Position numbers and translations under genes: made by a program
The notes under the pieces: generated by a model
Database searches by the model: none
What the model saw: the letters and a program-made list of their open reading frames with translations, nothing else
What the model was told of the DNA's origin: nothing
Assembly (NCBI RefSeq): GCF_030732985.1
Contig: NZ_JASHJX010000002.1
Span: forward strand, 99,633-163,632
From: Nioella sp. MMSF_3534
GTDB taxonomy: Bacteria; Pseudomonadota; Alphaproteobacteria; Rhodobacterales; Rhodobacteraceae
Direction: 5' to 3'
Length of the DNA: 64,000 bases
In this document: positions 43,528 to 53,141 of the stretch, piece by piece
Numbering within the stretch: the first letter of the stretch is position 1
How the letters are laid out: each line of letters begins with the position of its first letter

Positions 43528-43594
43528 CCTCCCTTGCTGCACATTGTCCGGGCGGCCCCCTTGCTGCCCGGACCCCAAGTCCCCGGAGGCCAAG

Positions 43595-44509
43595 ATGCGC
43601 AAACCCCAGATCAGATGGCATATCCTCGTGTTCCTCGCCCCCGCGGTGCTGGTCTACACGGCGATCATGATCATCCCGCTTTTCAACACCTTGCGGCTGG
43701 CCCTGTTTGACGAGGTCGACCGGACGCGCGTGTTCGTGGGGCTGGACAATTTCCGCACGCTGTTCGGAGACCCGCTGTGGTCTGACGCGTTCTGGAATGC
43801 GCTTGGCAACAACTTCTGGTTTTTCCTCATTCACATGCTGGTTCAGAACCCCATCGGCATCCTTCTGGCCGCAATCCTGAGCCACCCGCGCCTGCGCTTT
43901 GCTGCGCTCTATCGCACAGCCATTTTCGTGCCCACGATCCTCAGCTTCGTGATTGTCGGTTTCGCCTGGAAACTGATCCTCTCGCCCATCTGGGGCATTG
44001 CACCCGGCATGATGGATGCGGTCGGGCTGGACGACTATTTTCTGCCCTGGCTTGGGCTGGAAAGCACCGCGCTGACCACATTGGCGCTGATTTCCGTCTG
44101 GCAGTTCGTCGGCATCCCGATGATGCTGATCTATGCGGCCCTTCTGTCGATCCCCGAGGAGATTCTGGAGGCAGGCGAATGTGACGGAATCACCGGGGCA
44201 TCGGCTTTCTGGAAGATCAAGCTGCCGCTTATCCTGCCTTCGATCGGGATCATTTCTATCCTGACATTCGTGGGCAATTTCAACGCGTTCGACCTGATCT
44301 ACGCCGCGCAAGGCGCGCTTGCAGGGCCGGACTATTCAACCGATATCCTTGGCACCTTCATGTATCGCACCTTCTTCGGCTTCCAGCTGCAACTGGGCGA
44401 TCCGCATATGGGGTCCGCCATTGCAAGCGCCATGTTCGCGATCATCCTGATCGGGGTCTGTATCTACCTCTTCGGTATCCAGACCCGCATGCGCCGCTAT
44501 CAGTTCTGA
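43595..44509 (+). CDS. sugar ABC transporter permease (MalF/UgpA-like)
   Basis: 304 residues from ATG 43595 (GGAGG five bases upstream), six membrane segments. The EAA loop EEILEAGECDGITGASAFWKIKLPLILPS (about 185-213) is where the ATPase docks. It belongs to the carbohydrate uptake-1 family with the binding protein upstream and the second permease 13 bases downstream. Confidence 0.88.
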   Translation: MRKPQIRWHILVFLAPAVLVYTAIMIIPLFNTLRLALFDEVDRTRVFVGLDNFRTLFGDPLWSDAFWNALGNNFWFFLIHMLVQNPIGILLAAILSHPRLRFAALYRTAIFVPTILSFVIVGFAWKLILSPIWGIAPGMMDAVGLDDYFLPWLGLESTALTTLALISVWQFVGIPMMLIYAALLSIPEEILEAGECDGITGASAFWKIKLPLILPSIGIISILTFVGNFNAFDLIYAAQGALAGPDYSTDILGTFMYRTFFGFQLQLGDPHMGSAIASAMFAIILIGVCIYLFGIQTRMRRYQF

Positions 44510-44522
44510 GGGGGATGGACGC

Positions 44523-45362
44523 ATGAACAAGGCCCGCAGAAACCCCGTCAACATCGCCGCCGCGCATGGCATCCTGATCCTTTACACGGTCATCGCGCTG
44601 TTCCCGGTCTTCGTGATCCTGATCAACAGTTTCAAGACCCGCCGGTCCATCTTCCGCGAGCCGCTGGCCCTGCCGGATGCAGAGAGCTTTTCGACCGTAG
44701 GGTACGAGACCGTATTCAATCAGGGCGATTTCTTCGGCTACTTCCAGAACTCGATGATCGTGACGGTGGCGTCGCTGTTCTTCATCCTGCTGTTCGGAGC
44801 CATGGCAGCCTTTGCCCTTAGCGAATACCGGTTCAAGGGCAACACGCTGATGGGATTGTATCTGGCCCTTGGCATCATGATCCCGATCCGTATCGGTACC
44901 GTCGCGATCCTGGAACTGATGGTGGATACCGGTCTGGTCAATACGCTTTGGGCGCTGATCCTCGTCTATACCGCGCAGGGTTTGCCGCTGGCTGTCTTCA
45001 TCCTCAGCGAGTTCATGCGGCAGGTGTCGGATGACCTGAAGAACGCAGGCCGGATTGATGGACTCAGCGAATACACGATCTTCTTCCGCCTGGTTCTGCC
45101 GCTGGTGCGGCCTGCCATGGCGACGGTCGCGGTCTTCAACATGATCCCGATCTGGAACGATCTTTGGTTCCCGCTGATCCTCGCGCCGGCGGAAGAAACC
45201 AAAACCCTGACACTGGGCAGCCAGGTCTTCATCGGCCAGTTCGTGACCGACTGGAACGCGGTTTTGTCAGCGCTTGGCATGGCGATCCTGCCTGTGATGG
45301 TGCTCTATGTCATCTTCTCGCGCCAGTTGATCCGCGGCATCACGTCGGGGGCGGTGAAATGA
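44523..45362 (+). CDS. sugar ABC transporter permease (MalG/UgpE-like)
   Basis: 279 residues, six membrane segments, starting with a short cytoplasmic tail before GILILYTVIALFPVFVILINSFK. The EAA loop reads DDLKNAGRIDGLSEYTIFFRLVLPLVRPA. A GGGGG run lies before the ATG. It is followed not directly by the ATPase gene but by a cluster of four palindromes and an oxidoreductase gene. Confidence 0.88.
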   Translation: MNKARRNPVNIAAAHGILILYTVIALFPVFVILINSFKTRRSIFREPLALPDAESFSTVGYETVFNQGDFFGYFQNSMIVTVASLFFILLFGAMAAFALSEYRFKGNTLMGLYLALGIMIPIRIGTVAILELMVDTGLVNTLWALILVYTAQGLPLAVFILSEFMRQVSDDLKNAGRIDGLSEYTIFFRLVLPLVRPAMATVAVFNMIPIWNDLWFPLILAPAEETKTLTLGSQVFIGQFVTDWNAVLSALGMAILPVMVLYVIFSRQLIRGITSGAVK

Positions 45363-45383
45363 GCACTCTCTCAGGCGGCCCGC

Positions 45384-45474
45384 AAGCCCGTTCGAACGGG
45401 CTTATACAAAGCGGTTTCGAAACCGCTTGCAAGCCGCGTCGACGCGGCTTTGACACGGGCTTTCGAAAGCCCGT
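45384..45474. repeat. cluster of four 20-bp perfect palindromes centred on TCGA
   Basis: The four units are AAGCCCGTTCGAACGGGCTT (45384-45403), AAGCGGTTTCGAAACCGCTT (45409-45428), AAGCCGCGTCGACGCGGCTT (45431-45450) and ACGGGCTTTCGAAAGCCCGT (45455-45474). Each is an 8-bp arm, TCGA, and the complementary arm. Gaps are 5, 2 and 4 bases. Unit 4 has the arms of unit 1 in exchanged order, so their arms could also pair with each other. They begin 22 bases after the permease stop and end 30 bases before the oxidoreductase ATG, all within one operon. A role in mRNA stability or partial termination is inferred. Confidence 0.9.
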
Positions 45475-45504
45475 CCCGGTCCCGGAGTCAAAAGGGGATA
45501 GAAC

Positions 45505-46539
45505 ATGACCCGCGTTCTGATTGCAGGCCTTGGCAATATGGGGCTGAGTCACGCTCTGGCCCATCACCGCCACCCCGATGCGCAAATCGTCGGATTGGTG
45601 AACCGGTCGGGCCACACGGATCATTCGGAGTTGCAGGGCTATCCCGTCTTCACCGATTTCCATGCGGCACTGGCAGAGGTGAAACCGGATCTGGCCGTGA
45701 TCGCCACTTACACCGATACCCATGCGGACTATGCCATCGCGGCCATGCAGGCAGGTGCGCATGTCTTCGTGGAAAAGCCGCTGGCCATGACCGCGGCCGA
45801 GGCGCGCCGCGTGGTCGATTGCGCGACAAAAACCGGGCGGAAACTGGTCGTGGGCTACATCCTGCGCCATCACCCCTCCTGGATGCGGCTGATCTCCGAG
45901 GCGCGCGGGCTTGGCGGGCCCTATGTCTTCCGTCTGAACCTGAACCAGCAATCGACGGGCGAGACCTGGGACACCCACAAATCGCTGATGCAGACCACCA
46001 GCCCGATCGTCGATTGTGGCGTCCACTATGTCGACGTCATGTGCCAGATCACCGATGCAGCGCCGGTGCGCGTGCACGGAATGGGTCTGCGCCTGTCCGA
46101 TGAAATCGCCCCCGACATGTACAATTATGGTCAGTTCCAGGTGATCTTCGAGGACGGCTCCGTCGGCTGGTACGAGGCTGGCTGGGGTCCGATGATGTCG
46201 GAAACCGCCTTCTTCGTGAAGGATATCGTCAGCCCCAACGGCGCCGTGTCGATCACCGAGGGCAACAAGGGATCGTCCGACGATGTGGACGGCCACACCA
46301 AGGTGGGCGGCATCCTCGTTCACCGGCCTTCCGGCGACCAGTTGATCGAGATGGAGGGCGAGCCCGGCCATGACGACCTCTGCGCCGCCGAGCAGGCCTA
46401 TATCCTGCGCGCCATCACTGACGATATCGACCTGACCCGCCATATGAATGACGCCGTGCAATCGCTGGCCATCTGCCTTGCCGCCGATGAAAGCATCCGC
46501 ACCGGTAAACCGATCGACCTGAAGGACCGCAGACCATGA
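45505..46539 (+). CDS. Gfo/Idh/MocA-family oxidoreductase
   Basis: 344 residues. N-terminal Rossmann fold [19 protein letters not shown] with the catalytic-lysine motif [10 protein letters not shown] (about 89-98). The C-terminal alpha/beta domain has [15 protein letters not shown], where the conserved His sits. Such enzymes oxidise or reduce sugars and their derivatives with NAD(P). Its place inside the transporter operon suggests it acts on the imported sugar or a breakdown product, but the substrate is unknown. Its stop overlaps the ATPase start (ATGA). Confidence 0.82.
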   Translation: MTRVLIAGLGNMGLSHALAHHRHPDAQIVGLVNRSGHTDHSELQGYPVFTDFHAALAEVKPDLAVIATYTDTHADYAIAAMQAGAHVFVEKPLAMTAAEARRVVDCATKTGRKLVVGYILRHHPSWMRLISEARGLGGPYVFRLNLNQQSTGETWDTHKSLMQTTSPIVDCGVHYVDVMCQITDAAPVRVHGMGLRLSDEIAPDMYNYGQFQVIFEDGSVGWYEAGWGPMMSETAFFVKDIVSPNGAVSITEGNKGSSDDVDGHTKVGGILVHRPSGDQLIEMEGEPGHDDLCAAEQAYILRAITDDIDLTRHMNDAVQSLAICLAADESIRTGKPIDLKDRRP

Positions 46540-47540
46540 CCGCGCTCAGCCTGAAAAACGTCAATAAATCCTTCGGCTCCGTCCATGTACTGAAGGATAT
46601 CGACCTGGAGGTCGAAGACGGTGAGTTTGTCGTTTTCGTCGGTCCCTCAGGCTGCGGAAAGTCCACGTTGTTGCGGGTGATTGCAGGGCTGGAGGATGCG
46701 ACTTCGGGCACTGTCGAGATCGCTGGTGAAGAGGTGAACACCGTTCCCCCTGCCAAACGCGGCATTGCCATGGTGTTCCAGAGCTATGCGCTCTACCCGC
46801 ATCTGACGGTGCGCGGCAACATGGCGCTTGGCCTGAAACAGGAAGGCCAGCCGAAACAGGTAATCGAGGATCGCGTGGCCGAGGCTGCCCGGATGCTGTC
46901 GCTTGGCGAGTATCTGGACCGTCGCCCTTCAGAGCTGTCAGGCGGTCAGCGTCAGCGGGTTGCCATTGGCCGGGCCGTGGTGCGCCAGCCCAAGCTGTTC
47001 CTTTTCGACGAGCCGCTGTCCAACCTCGACGCGGCGCTGCGCATGAACACCCGAGTGGAAATAGCCCGCCTGCACCGGACGCTTGCCGCCTCGATGATCT
47101 ATGTCACCCATGACCAGATCGAGGCGATGACATTGGCCGACAAGATCGTCGTGCTGCGCGATGGCAGGGTAGAACAGGTCGGCAGCCCCATGGAGCTGTA
47201 TAACAACCCGGCCAATCAGTTCGTGGCGGGGTTCATAGGATCCCCTGCGATGAACTTCCTGCCTGCAGAGATCGTTGGTGGAAAGAAGGGCCAGATGATC
47301 GGCATTCGGCCGGAATATCTGCGCATTGTGGATCAGGGTCGCTTGCAGGCAACCGTGACCCATGTCGAAAATCTGGGTGGGGACACTAATGTTCTTGCCA
47401 CGACGGAAGACGGGCATCCTGTGACACTGCGCCTGTTCGGTCAGCATTGCATTCAGCCGGACAAGATCATTGGCTTGGACTATGATGACGCGAAATCCTA
47501 TCTCTTTGGAGAGGACGGAGAACGGGTGGTTGTCGCGTAG
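46536..47540 (+). CDS. sugar ABC transporter ATPase (UgpC/MsmK-like)
   Basis: 334 residues, slightly short for the MalK group (about 370). Walker [10 protein letters not shown] at 36-44, Q-loop [18 protein letters not shown], signature [16 protein letters not shown], Walker [17 protein letters not shown] and the H-loop [14 protein letters not shown] are all intact. A C-terminal TOBE-like regulatory part follows ([15 protein letters not shown]). It completes the transporter with the proteins from 42271, 43595 and 44523. Confidence 0.92.
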   Translation: MTALSLKNVNKSFGSVHVLKDIDLEVEDGEFVVFVGPSGCGKSTLLRVIAGLEDATSGTVEIAGEEVNTVPPAKRGIAMVFQSYALYPHLTVRGNMALGLKQEGQPKQVIEDRVAEAARMLSLGEYLDRRPSELSGGQRQRVAIGRAVVRQPKLFLFDEPLSNLDAALRMNTRVEIARLHRTLAASMIYVTHDQIEAMTLADKIVVLRDGRVEQVGSPMELYNNPANQFVAGFIGSPAMNFLPAEIVGGKKGQMIGIRPEYLRIVDQGRLQATVTHVENLGGDTNVLATTEDGHPVTLRLFGQHCIQPDKIIGLDYDDAKSYLFGEDGERVVVA

Positions 47541-47873
47541 AACAGCGAAAACGACATTTCCAACATCGAGCTTGTAAAGCATCTCTGACAGTGATGGAGC
47601 TTTCAGAACGCGCGCTTTTCCTTTGGCGAAGGGGGTAGAACCACACCAAGCTCAATCCGTTGAGAACGGACCCAACCGCATGATGATCCGACCAACTTGC
47701 TGCGGTCAAACTGATAGCGGTGAATCCCCTTGAAAGCCTATATCGCAGACATATCTTAACCGAACCAATTGGATAAGGCCGACCGTCAGAGGCGCGACGA
47801 TAACTCTTCGTTGCAATGAGTTGCCGCGCCCGGTACGTGTTGGCCAGATAAATTAAAGGGACAAGGACATACC
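47541..47873. other. 333-bp intergenic region without recognised gene
   Basis: No reading frame here has a recognisable product or a good ribosome site on either strand. Composition is less GC-rich than the flanks, chiefly at 47735-47775. A candidate promoter is listed at 47729-47757. AAGGGACAAGGAC at 47858-47870 provides the mrpA ribosome site. It could hold the end of the transporter mRNA and the regulatory region of the Mrp operon. Confidence 0.5.
47729..47757 (+). promoter_or_regulatory. candidate promoter of the Mrp operon, RpoH-like
   Basis: CTTG (47729-47732, in CTTGAAA) and CATATCTT (47750-47757) are separated by 17 bp, close to CTTG-N17/18-CYTATNTT with one mismatch in the -10. It lies 117 bp before the mrpA ATG. 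It may equally be a housekeeping promoter. Confidence 0.3.
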
Positions 47874-50732
47874 ATGGGTCTTGGGGGGACTCTCCTTCTT
47901 CTCATCGCAGTGATGCCCTTCGCCGGGGCGCTGTTGCCGGGTTTGATGATCCGGGCGGGGCGCAATGTCTGCGCGATCTCGACCGCAGTACCGACATTTC
48001 TGGCGCTGACGATGCTCGTCGTTCTGGCGCCATCAGTGATGCAGGGTGACGTGGTTCAGGCCCAGATCGAGTGGCTGCCGCAGCTCGGGCTATCCGCCTC
48101 GTTTTTTCTGGACGGCCTTGGGCTTCTCTTCGCGGGGATGATCCTCGGGGTTGGTCTGCTGATCACGCTCTACGCACGGTTCTACCTGTCGGGCGAAGAT
48201 CCGATGGGGCAGTTCTATACCTATCTTCTGCTGTTTCAGGGCGCGATGCTGGGGATCGTGCTGTCGGACAACATCCTGCTTCTGTTGATTTTCTGGGAAC
48301 TGACCTCGCTGTCGTCCTTCCTGCTGATCGGGTTCTGGAAGCACCTGCCAGAGGGGCGTCAGGGCGCGCGCATGGCGCTGGCGGTTACCGGCGCGGGCGG
48401 GCTTGCGATGATCGGCGGTATGCTGATCCTCGGCAATATCGTGGGCAGTTACAACCTGACGGATATCCTGGCCGCTGGCGATCAGATCCGCGCCTCCGAA
48501 TGGTATCTGCCGGCGCTTATCCTGATCCTTCTGGGCGCGTTCACCAAATCCGCGCAGTTCCCGTTCCATTTCTGGTTGCCCCACGCCATGGCGGCACCCA
48601 CGCCCGTTTCGGCCTACCTGCACTCTGCCACGATGGTGAAGGCCGGCGTGTTCCTGCTGGCCCGGATGTGGCCGGCGCTCGCGGGGACCGACGCGTGGTT
48701 CTACATCGTCTCCACCACCGGCCTCGTGACAATGGTTCTGGGCGCGCTCATCGCGCTGTTCAAGGATGACCTCAAGGCTTTGCTGGCCTTCTCGACGGTA
48801 AGCCATCTCGGTCTTCTGACGATGCTCCTTGGCTTCGGCACCCAGGCCGCCGCCGTGGCTGCCGTGTTCCACGTCATCAACCACCTGACCTTCAAGGCCG
48901 CGCTCTTCATGACCGCGGGCATCGTGGATCACGAGACCCACACCCGCGATATCAAGCGGCTTGGCGGGCTGAGGCACCTGATGCCGATAACCTTCCTCAT
49001 CGGAACCGCTGCCGCCCTGTCGATGGCAGGGATTCCGCTGTTCAACGGGTTCCTGTCGAAGGAATTGATGTTGGAAGAGGCCTCGCATACCGACTGGTTC
49101 GGCAGCGCCTATGCGGTGCCGGTCATGGCCACGATCGGGGCGCTCCTGTCGGTCGCCTATTCGCTGCGCTTCATCTCTCATGTCTTTCTCGGTCCGGTGC
49201 GCGATGACTATCCGCACAAGCCCCATGATCCGCCCTTCGGCATGTGGGCCGCACCGGCGCTGTTGGTGGCGATGGTCGTTATCATCGGGGTTGCGCCCTT
49301 CCTTGCCGAAGGGATCGTGACGGCCGCGGCCAATGCAGTCACCGGCGCGGACCTGCATCCGCATCTGAAGATCTGGCATGGGTTCACACCCGCGCTGTGG
49401 ATGTCCGTCATCGCCGTTGCTGGCGGGATTGTCCTTCTGCTGCTGCACAAGCCGCTCGACAAGCTATGGATCGCCGCGCCTCGGCCCGAGGCCAAGGCCA
49501 TTTTCGACCGGTTGATCGCGGGTCTTGTCTCGGCATCCCGCGCGATCACCGAGATCGGCCACAATGGCGCAATCAGCCGCTACCTTGCGATTTTCACGGC
49601 AAGTTCCGTGGCCCTTGGCTGGGTCGCCTATTCCTCTGGCGGCCTCTCGGCCCCGACGCGAGAGCTGCTGCCCGTGTCACCGGTGATCTTCGTGGGCTGG
49701 GTCATGTTGATCGTCGCAACGCTGTCTGTCGTGACGATGCATCATCACCGCTTCCGGGCGCTGGTTCTGATCGGGATCATCGGCCTGTCGATCTCTGCCG
49801 GGTTCGCCTATCTCTCGGCGCCCGATCTGGCGCTGACGCAGATCTCGGTCGAGACGGTCACCATCATGCTGCTGCTTCTGGCGCTGCATTTCATGCCGAA
49901 GATTACCCCGAAGGAAAGCTCTGCCGGACTTAAACTGCGCGACGGTGTGATCGCGCTTGGGGCCGGGGGCGGCGTGGCCGCGCTGGCCTATGCATTCCTG
50001 CTGCGCGATATCGAGACGATTTCCGACTATCACCTCGCCAACAGCTACGAGGGCGGCGGCGGCACCAATGTGGTCAACGTCATCCTCGTTGATTTCCGTG
50101 GATACGATACGTTCGGCGAAATCATCGTATTGGGAATCGCGGGTCTGGTGATCTATGCGGTCATGCACGCGCTGCTGGACGGACCGGCGGCGCGGCGGCT
50201 GAAGAACACCGACTATTCGCATGACCGGTCTCGTGACCGCCATCCGATGATGATGGTCGTCGCCACCCGCGTCATGATGCCCATTGCCATCGTCGTGGGT
50301 GCCTACATCTTCCTGCGCGGCCACAATCAGCCCGGAGGCGGCTTCGTCGCCGGCCTGGTGATCGCAATCGCGCTTCTGATGCAATACATGGCTTCCGGCT
50401 TTGCCTGGACGCAGGAACGTCAGCGGATGGAATACCATACGATGATCGGGCTTGGCGTCGTGATTGCTGGCCTGACCGGCGTCGGTTCGTGGCTCTTCGG
50501 GCGACCGTTCCTGACCAGCGACTTCACCTATATTCATCTGCCGCCGATCGAGGAATTCGAGGTCGCCACGGCCATGCTGTTCGATCTCGGGGTGTTCCTG
50601 ACCGTTCTGGGCGGGGTCATGCTGATGCTCTACAGCCTGAGCAGGATTGCCCGCTTCGCCGGTGAGACGGTGAATGTCGATCCGATGGACTATGACCCGG
50701 CGGATCGGATCACGGACGAGGAGGAGCGCTGA
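47874..50732 (+). CDS. mrpA: Mrp-type Na+/H+ antiporter, fused subunits A and B
   Basis: 952 residues. The N-terminal part (about 1-500) is a NuoL-like proton-antiporter domain with FFLDGLGLLFAGMILGVGLLITLYARFYL, LLIFWELTSLSSFLLIGFW and FPFHFWLPHAMAAPTPVSAYLHSATMVKAG. The end (about 780-952) is an MnhB-type domain (MMVVATRVMMPIAIVVGAYIFLRGHNQPGGGFVAGL). This A-B fusion matches the PhaAB arrangement of alphaproteobacteria. The complex exports sodium (or potassium) in exchange for protons. It begins a six-gene operon in which the next genes abut or overlap. Confidence 0.92.
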   Translation: MGLGGTLLLLIAVMPFAGALLPGLMIRAGRNVCAISTAVPTFLALTMLVVLAPSVMQGDVVQAQIEWLPQLGLSASFFLDGLGLLFAGMILGVGLLITLYARFYLSGEDPMGQFYTYLLLFQGAMLGIVLSDNILLLLIFWELTSLSSFLLIGFWKHLPEGRQGARMALAVTGAGGLAMIGGMLILGNIVGSYNLTDILAAGDQIRASEWYLPALILILLGAFTKSAQFPFHFWLPHAMAAPTPVSAYLHSATMVKAGVFLLARMWPALAGTDAWFYIVSTTGLVTMVLGALIALFKDDLKALLAFSTVSHLGLLTMLLGFGTQAAAVAAVFHVINHLTFKAALFMTAGIVDHETHTRDIKRLGGLRHLMPITFLIGTAAALSMAGIPLFNGFLSKELMLEEASHTDWFGSAYAVPVMATIGALLSVAYSLRFISHVFLGPVRDDYPHKPHDPPFGMWAAPALLVAMVVIIGVAPFLAEGIVTAAANAVTGADLHPHLKIWHGFTPALWMSVIAVAGGIVLLLLHKPLDKLWIAAPRPEAKAIFDRLIAGLVSASRAITEIGHNGAISRYLAIFTASSVALGWVAYSSGGLSAPTRELLPVSPVIFVGWVMLIVATLSVVTMHHHRFRALVLIGIIGLSISAGFAYLSAPDLALTQISVETVTIMLLLLALHFMPKITPKESSAGLKLRDGVIALGAGGGVAALAYAFLLRDIETISDYHLANSYEGGGGTNVVNVILVDFRGYDTFGEIIVLGIAGLVIYAVMHALLDGPAARRLKNTDYSHDRSRDRHPMMMVVATRVMMPIAIVVGAYIFLRGHNQPGGGFVAGLVIAIALLMQYMASGFAWTQERQRMEYHTMIGLGVVIAGLTGVGSWLFGRPFLTSDFTYIHLPPIEEFEVATAMLFDLGVFLTVLGGVMLMLYSLSRIARFAGETVNVDPMDYDPADRITDEEER

Positions 50733-50733
50733 G

Positions 50734-51099
50734 ATGGAGATCATCGTTGCAAGCAGTATCGGCGTTCTGACGGCGGGAGGCGTGTATCTTCTGCTGCGCC
50801 TCCGCACCTTCCCTGTCATCCTCGGTCTCGCTCTGCTGTCCTACGCGGTGAACGTTTTCCTGTTCGCCAGCGGGCGGCTCGCCACAAACCTGCCGCCCGT
50901 CCTGTCGCCATATGGCGACGCCAGCTACACCGACCCGCTGCCCCAGGCGCTGGTGCTGACCGCGATTGTTATCTCGTTCGGGATGACGGCGGTGCTGGTG
51001 ATGATCGGGCTTGGCGCGTTTCTGGAAGCGGATAGCGACCAGATCGACATGGAGCCGGAAGAGAACGGCGCAGACGCCGCAAACGAGGGGTCCGCGTGA
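50734..51099 (+). CDS. mrpC: Mrp antiporter subunit C
   Basis: 121 residues from ATG 50734, one base after the mrpA stop and preceded by GAGGAGG inside mrpA. It is a NuoK-like protein with three membrane helices (IIVASSIGVLTAGGVYLLL, TFPVILGLALLSYAVNVFLFA and ALVLTAIVISFGMTAVLVMIGLG) and an acidic C-terminal tail. The gene overlaps mrpD. Confidence 0.93.
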   Translation: MEIIVASSIGVLTAGGVYLLLRLRTFPVILGLALLSYAVNVFLFASGRLATNLPPVLSPYGDASYTDPLPQALVLTAIVISFGMTAVLVMIGLGAFLEADSDQIDMEPEENGADAANEGSA

Positions 51100-52646
51100 T
51101 GCACTGGATCATTCTGCCGGTCGTCCTGCCGGCCCTGCTTGCCCCGGTCATCGGCTTCGTGATGCGCCACGACATCACGCTGGCGCGCATCGCTTCGGTT
51201 GCGGGCACGGTGCTGTTGCTGGCCATTGCCCTGGGCCTTGCCTACATGGCCGCCGATGGCACGACCCATGTCTACCGGCTTGGTAACTGGCCTGCGCCGT
51301 TCGGCATTGTTCTGGTCCTCGACCGGCTGTCCGCCCTGATGGTCCTTCTGACCTCGGCGCTTGCGCTGATCGTGCTGATCCACGCCATTTCCACGGGCTG
51401 GGACGCGCGCGGCCGGCATTTCCATGCGCTGTTCCAGTTCCAGCTGATGGGTATCTGCGGCGCTTTCCTGACCGGGGACATCTTCAACCTGTTCGTGTTC
51501 TTCGAGGTTCTGCTGATCGCGTCCTACGGGTTGATGATCCATTCCGGCGGCAAGGACCGGATGCGCGCGGGGCTGCAATACGTGGTCATGAACCTGGCGG
51601 GTTCGACGCTGTTCCTGTTTGCCCTGGGGACGCTCTACGCCTCTACCGGGACGCTGAACATTGCCGATCTCGCGCTCCGCGTTCCCGAGATCCCGGCCGA
51701 AGAGGCCGCACTGGTGCGCGTTGCCACGATCCTGCTGATGATCGTCTTCGCGGTGAAGGCGGCGCTGTTCCCGGTGCAGTTCTGGCTGCCCGCATCCTAT
51801 TCCAACGCGCCCGCGCCGGTTGCCGCGCTCTTCGCCATCATGACCAAGGTTGGCGCCTACGCAATCTTGCGGGTCCACACCACGGTGTTTGGCCCCGGCA
51901 GCCCCGGAACCGAGGATCTGGCTGGTACGTGGCTTTTCCCGGCAGCCATCGTGACCATCGCCATCGGGGCGTTCGGTGTTCTTGGCGCGCGGCGCCTGAT
52001 GCCGCTGATCGCCTTCTCTGTCGTGGGGTCCATGGGCACCTTGCTGGTGGCGGTTGCCGTGTTCTCGACCACCGCCACGACAGCGGCGCTGTACTACATG
52101 GTTCATTCGACCTTCGCGGCGGCCTGCCTGTTCCTGATCGCCGACCTCGTCGTCACGCGCCGGTCAGGGGATGCGCTGCAACCAGAGCTGCCGACACGGC
52201 AGAACGGCTTGTTCGCGGCCCTCTTCTTCGCAGCGGCCATCGCTATGGCCGGTATGCCACCGCTGAGCGGGTTTCTGGGAAAACTGCTCGTTCTTGATGC
52301 GATCAGAGAGCCCGGCCTGATTGGATGGGCCTGGTCCGCGATCCTGATCGGGTCGCTCTTGACCATCATCGGGTTCGCGCGTGCGGGCAGCGTCCTGTTC
52401 TGGAAATCCACGGCGATCACCGTCCCCGACGCTGAAGACGGTGAAACCGAAGACAGCGCCGCGTCGATCCAGTCGCCTCTTGCCACGGTGGGGCAGGTTG
52501 CCCCCGTCATGCTTGCATTGGCCGTATTGGGGGGGCTTGCCATCTTCGCTGGTCCCGTCTCGGCCTATCTCGACAATACGTCAGCCCAACTCTTTGACCG
52601 CGCGGGGTATGTCGAGGCTGTCCTGAGCCCTGTGGAGGAGCGCTGA
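51099..52646 (+). CDS. mrpD: Mrp antiporter subunit D
   Basis: 515 residues from ATG 51099, eight bases after GAGGGG and sharing one base with the mrpC stop. A GTG at 51096 is possible but closer to the ribosome site. It is a NuoM/N-like antiporter subunit: DIFNLFVFFEVLLIASYGLM contains the conserved glutamate of helix 5, and VFAVKAALFPVQFWLPASYSNAPAPVAALFA holds the conserved lysine and proline-rich helix. mrpE follows after three bases. Confidence 0.93.
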   Translation: MHWIILPVVLPALLAPVIGFVMRHDITLARIASVAGTVLLLAIALGLAYMAADGTTHVYRLGNWPAPFGIVLVLDRLSALMVLLTSALALIVLIHAISTGWDARGRHFHALFQFQLMGICGAFLTGDIFNLFVFFEVLLIASYGLMIHSGGKDRMRAGLQYVVMNLAGSTLFLFALGTLYASTGTLNIADLALRVPEIPAEEAALVRVATILLMIVFAVKAALFPVQFWLPASYSNAPAPVAALFAIMTKVGAYAILRVHTTVFGPGSPGTEDLAGTWLFPAAIVTIAIGAFGVLGARRLMPLIAFSVVGSMGTLLVAVAVFSTTATTAALYYMVHSTFAAACLFLIADLVVTRRSGDALQPELPTRQNGLFAALFFAAAIAMAGMPPLSGFLGKLLVLDAIREPGLIGWAWSAILIGSLLTIIGFARAGSVLFWKSTAITVPDAEDGETEDSAASIQSPLATVGQVAPVMLALAVLGGLAIFAGPVSAYLDNTSAQLFDRAGYVEAVLSPVEER

Positions 52647-52649
52647 GCC

Positions 52650-53141
52650 ATGCTGACCCGTCTCATCCCGCATCCGCTTCTGAGCCTGACCCTCATCTTC
52701 GTCTGGCTTGGGCTGGTGAACACCTTCACCCTGGGCAACCTTATCCTCGGGTCGGTCTTCGGACTTTTCGTTCCGATGTTCACCGCGGCCTACTGGCCCG
52801 ACCGTCCCAGGATCGCCCGGCCATTCAAGGTCGCGGAATACATCCTTGTCGTGCTCTGGGATATCGTCGTGGCCAATGTTCAGGTGGCCTTGATCATCCT
52901 GTTCAAGCCAGAGTCGAAGATCCGCTCGCAGTGGATTCCCGTTCCGCTCGACCTCACCTCGGCCGAGGCAATCACAGTGCTGGCAGGCACGATCACCATG
53001 ACTCCGGGTACGGTATCTGCGACGCTTGCCGCAGATGGCAGTGCGATCCTTGTGCATTGCCTGCATACCGATGACCCCGATGCTGTCCGTGACGAGATCA
53101 AGACCAGATACGAACGCCGCCTGATGGAGATATTCCCATGA
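52650..53141 (+). CDS. mrpE: Mrp antiporter subunit E
   Basis: 163 residues. Two or three membrane helices at the N-terminus (LLSLTLIFVWLGLVNTFTLGNLILG) precede the family motif KVAEYILVVLWDIVVANVQVA and the soluble C-domain with AGTITMTPGTVSATL, a strong MnhE signature. It overlaps mrpF by four bases. Confidence 0.93.
   Translation: MLTRLIPHPLLSLTLIFVWLGLVNTFTLGNLILGSVFGLFVPMFTAAYWPDRPRIARPFKVAEYILVVLWDIVVANVQVALIILFKPESKIRSQWIPVPLDLTSAEAITVLAGTITMTPGTVSATLAADGSAILVHCLHTDDPDAVRDEIKTRYERRLMEIFP

Noticed and set aside
45363..45504. CRISPR-like array
   Set aside because: The four units are palindromes of different sequence with gaps of 2-5 bases, not direct repeats with spacers, and no cas gene is near.
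47467..47709. 80-codon minus-strand frame as a possible transposase remnant
   Set aside because: No transposase motif or terminal inverted repeats could be identified.
48090..49448. 452-codon open frame opposite mrpA
   Set aside because: Antisense of membrane-protein codons giving a hydrophilic H/R/Q-rich product. It is not a credible gene.
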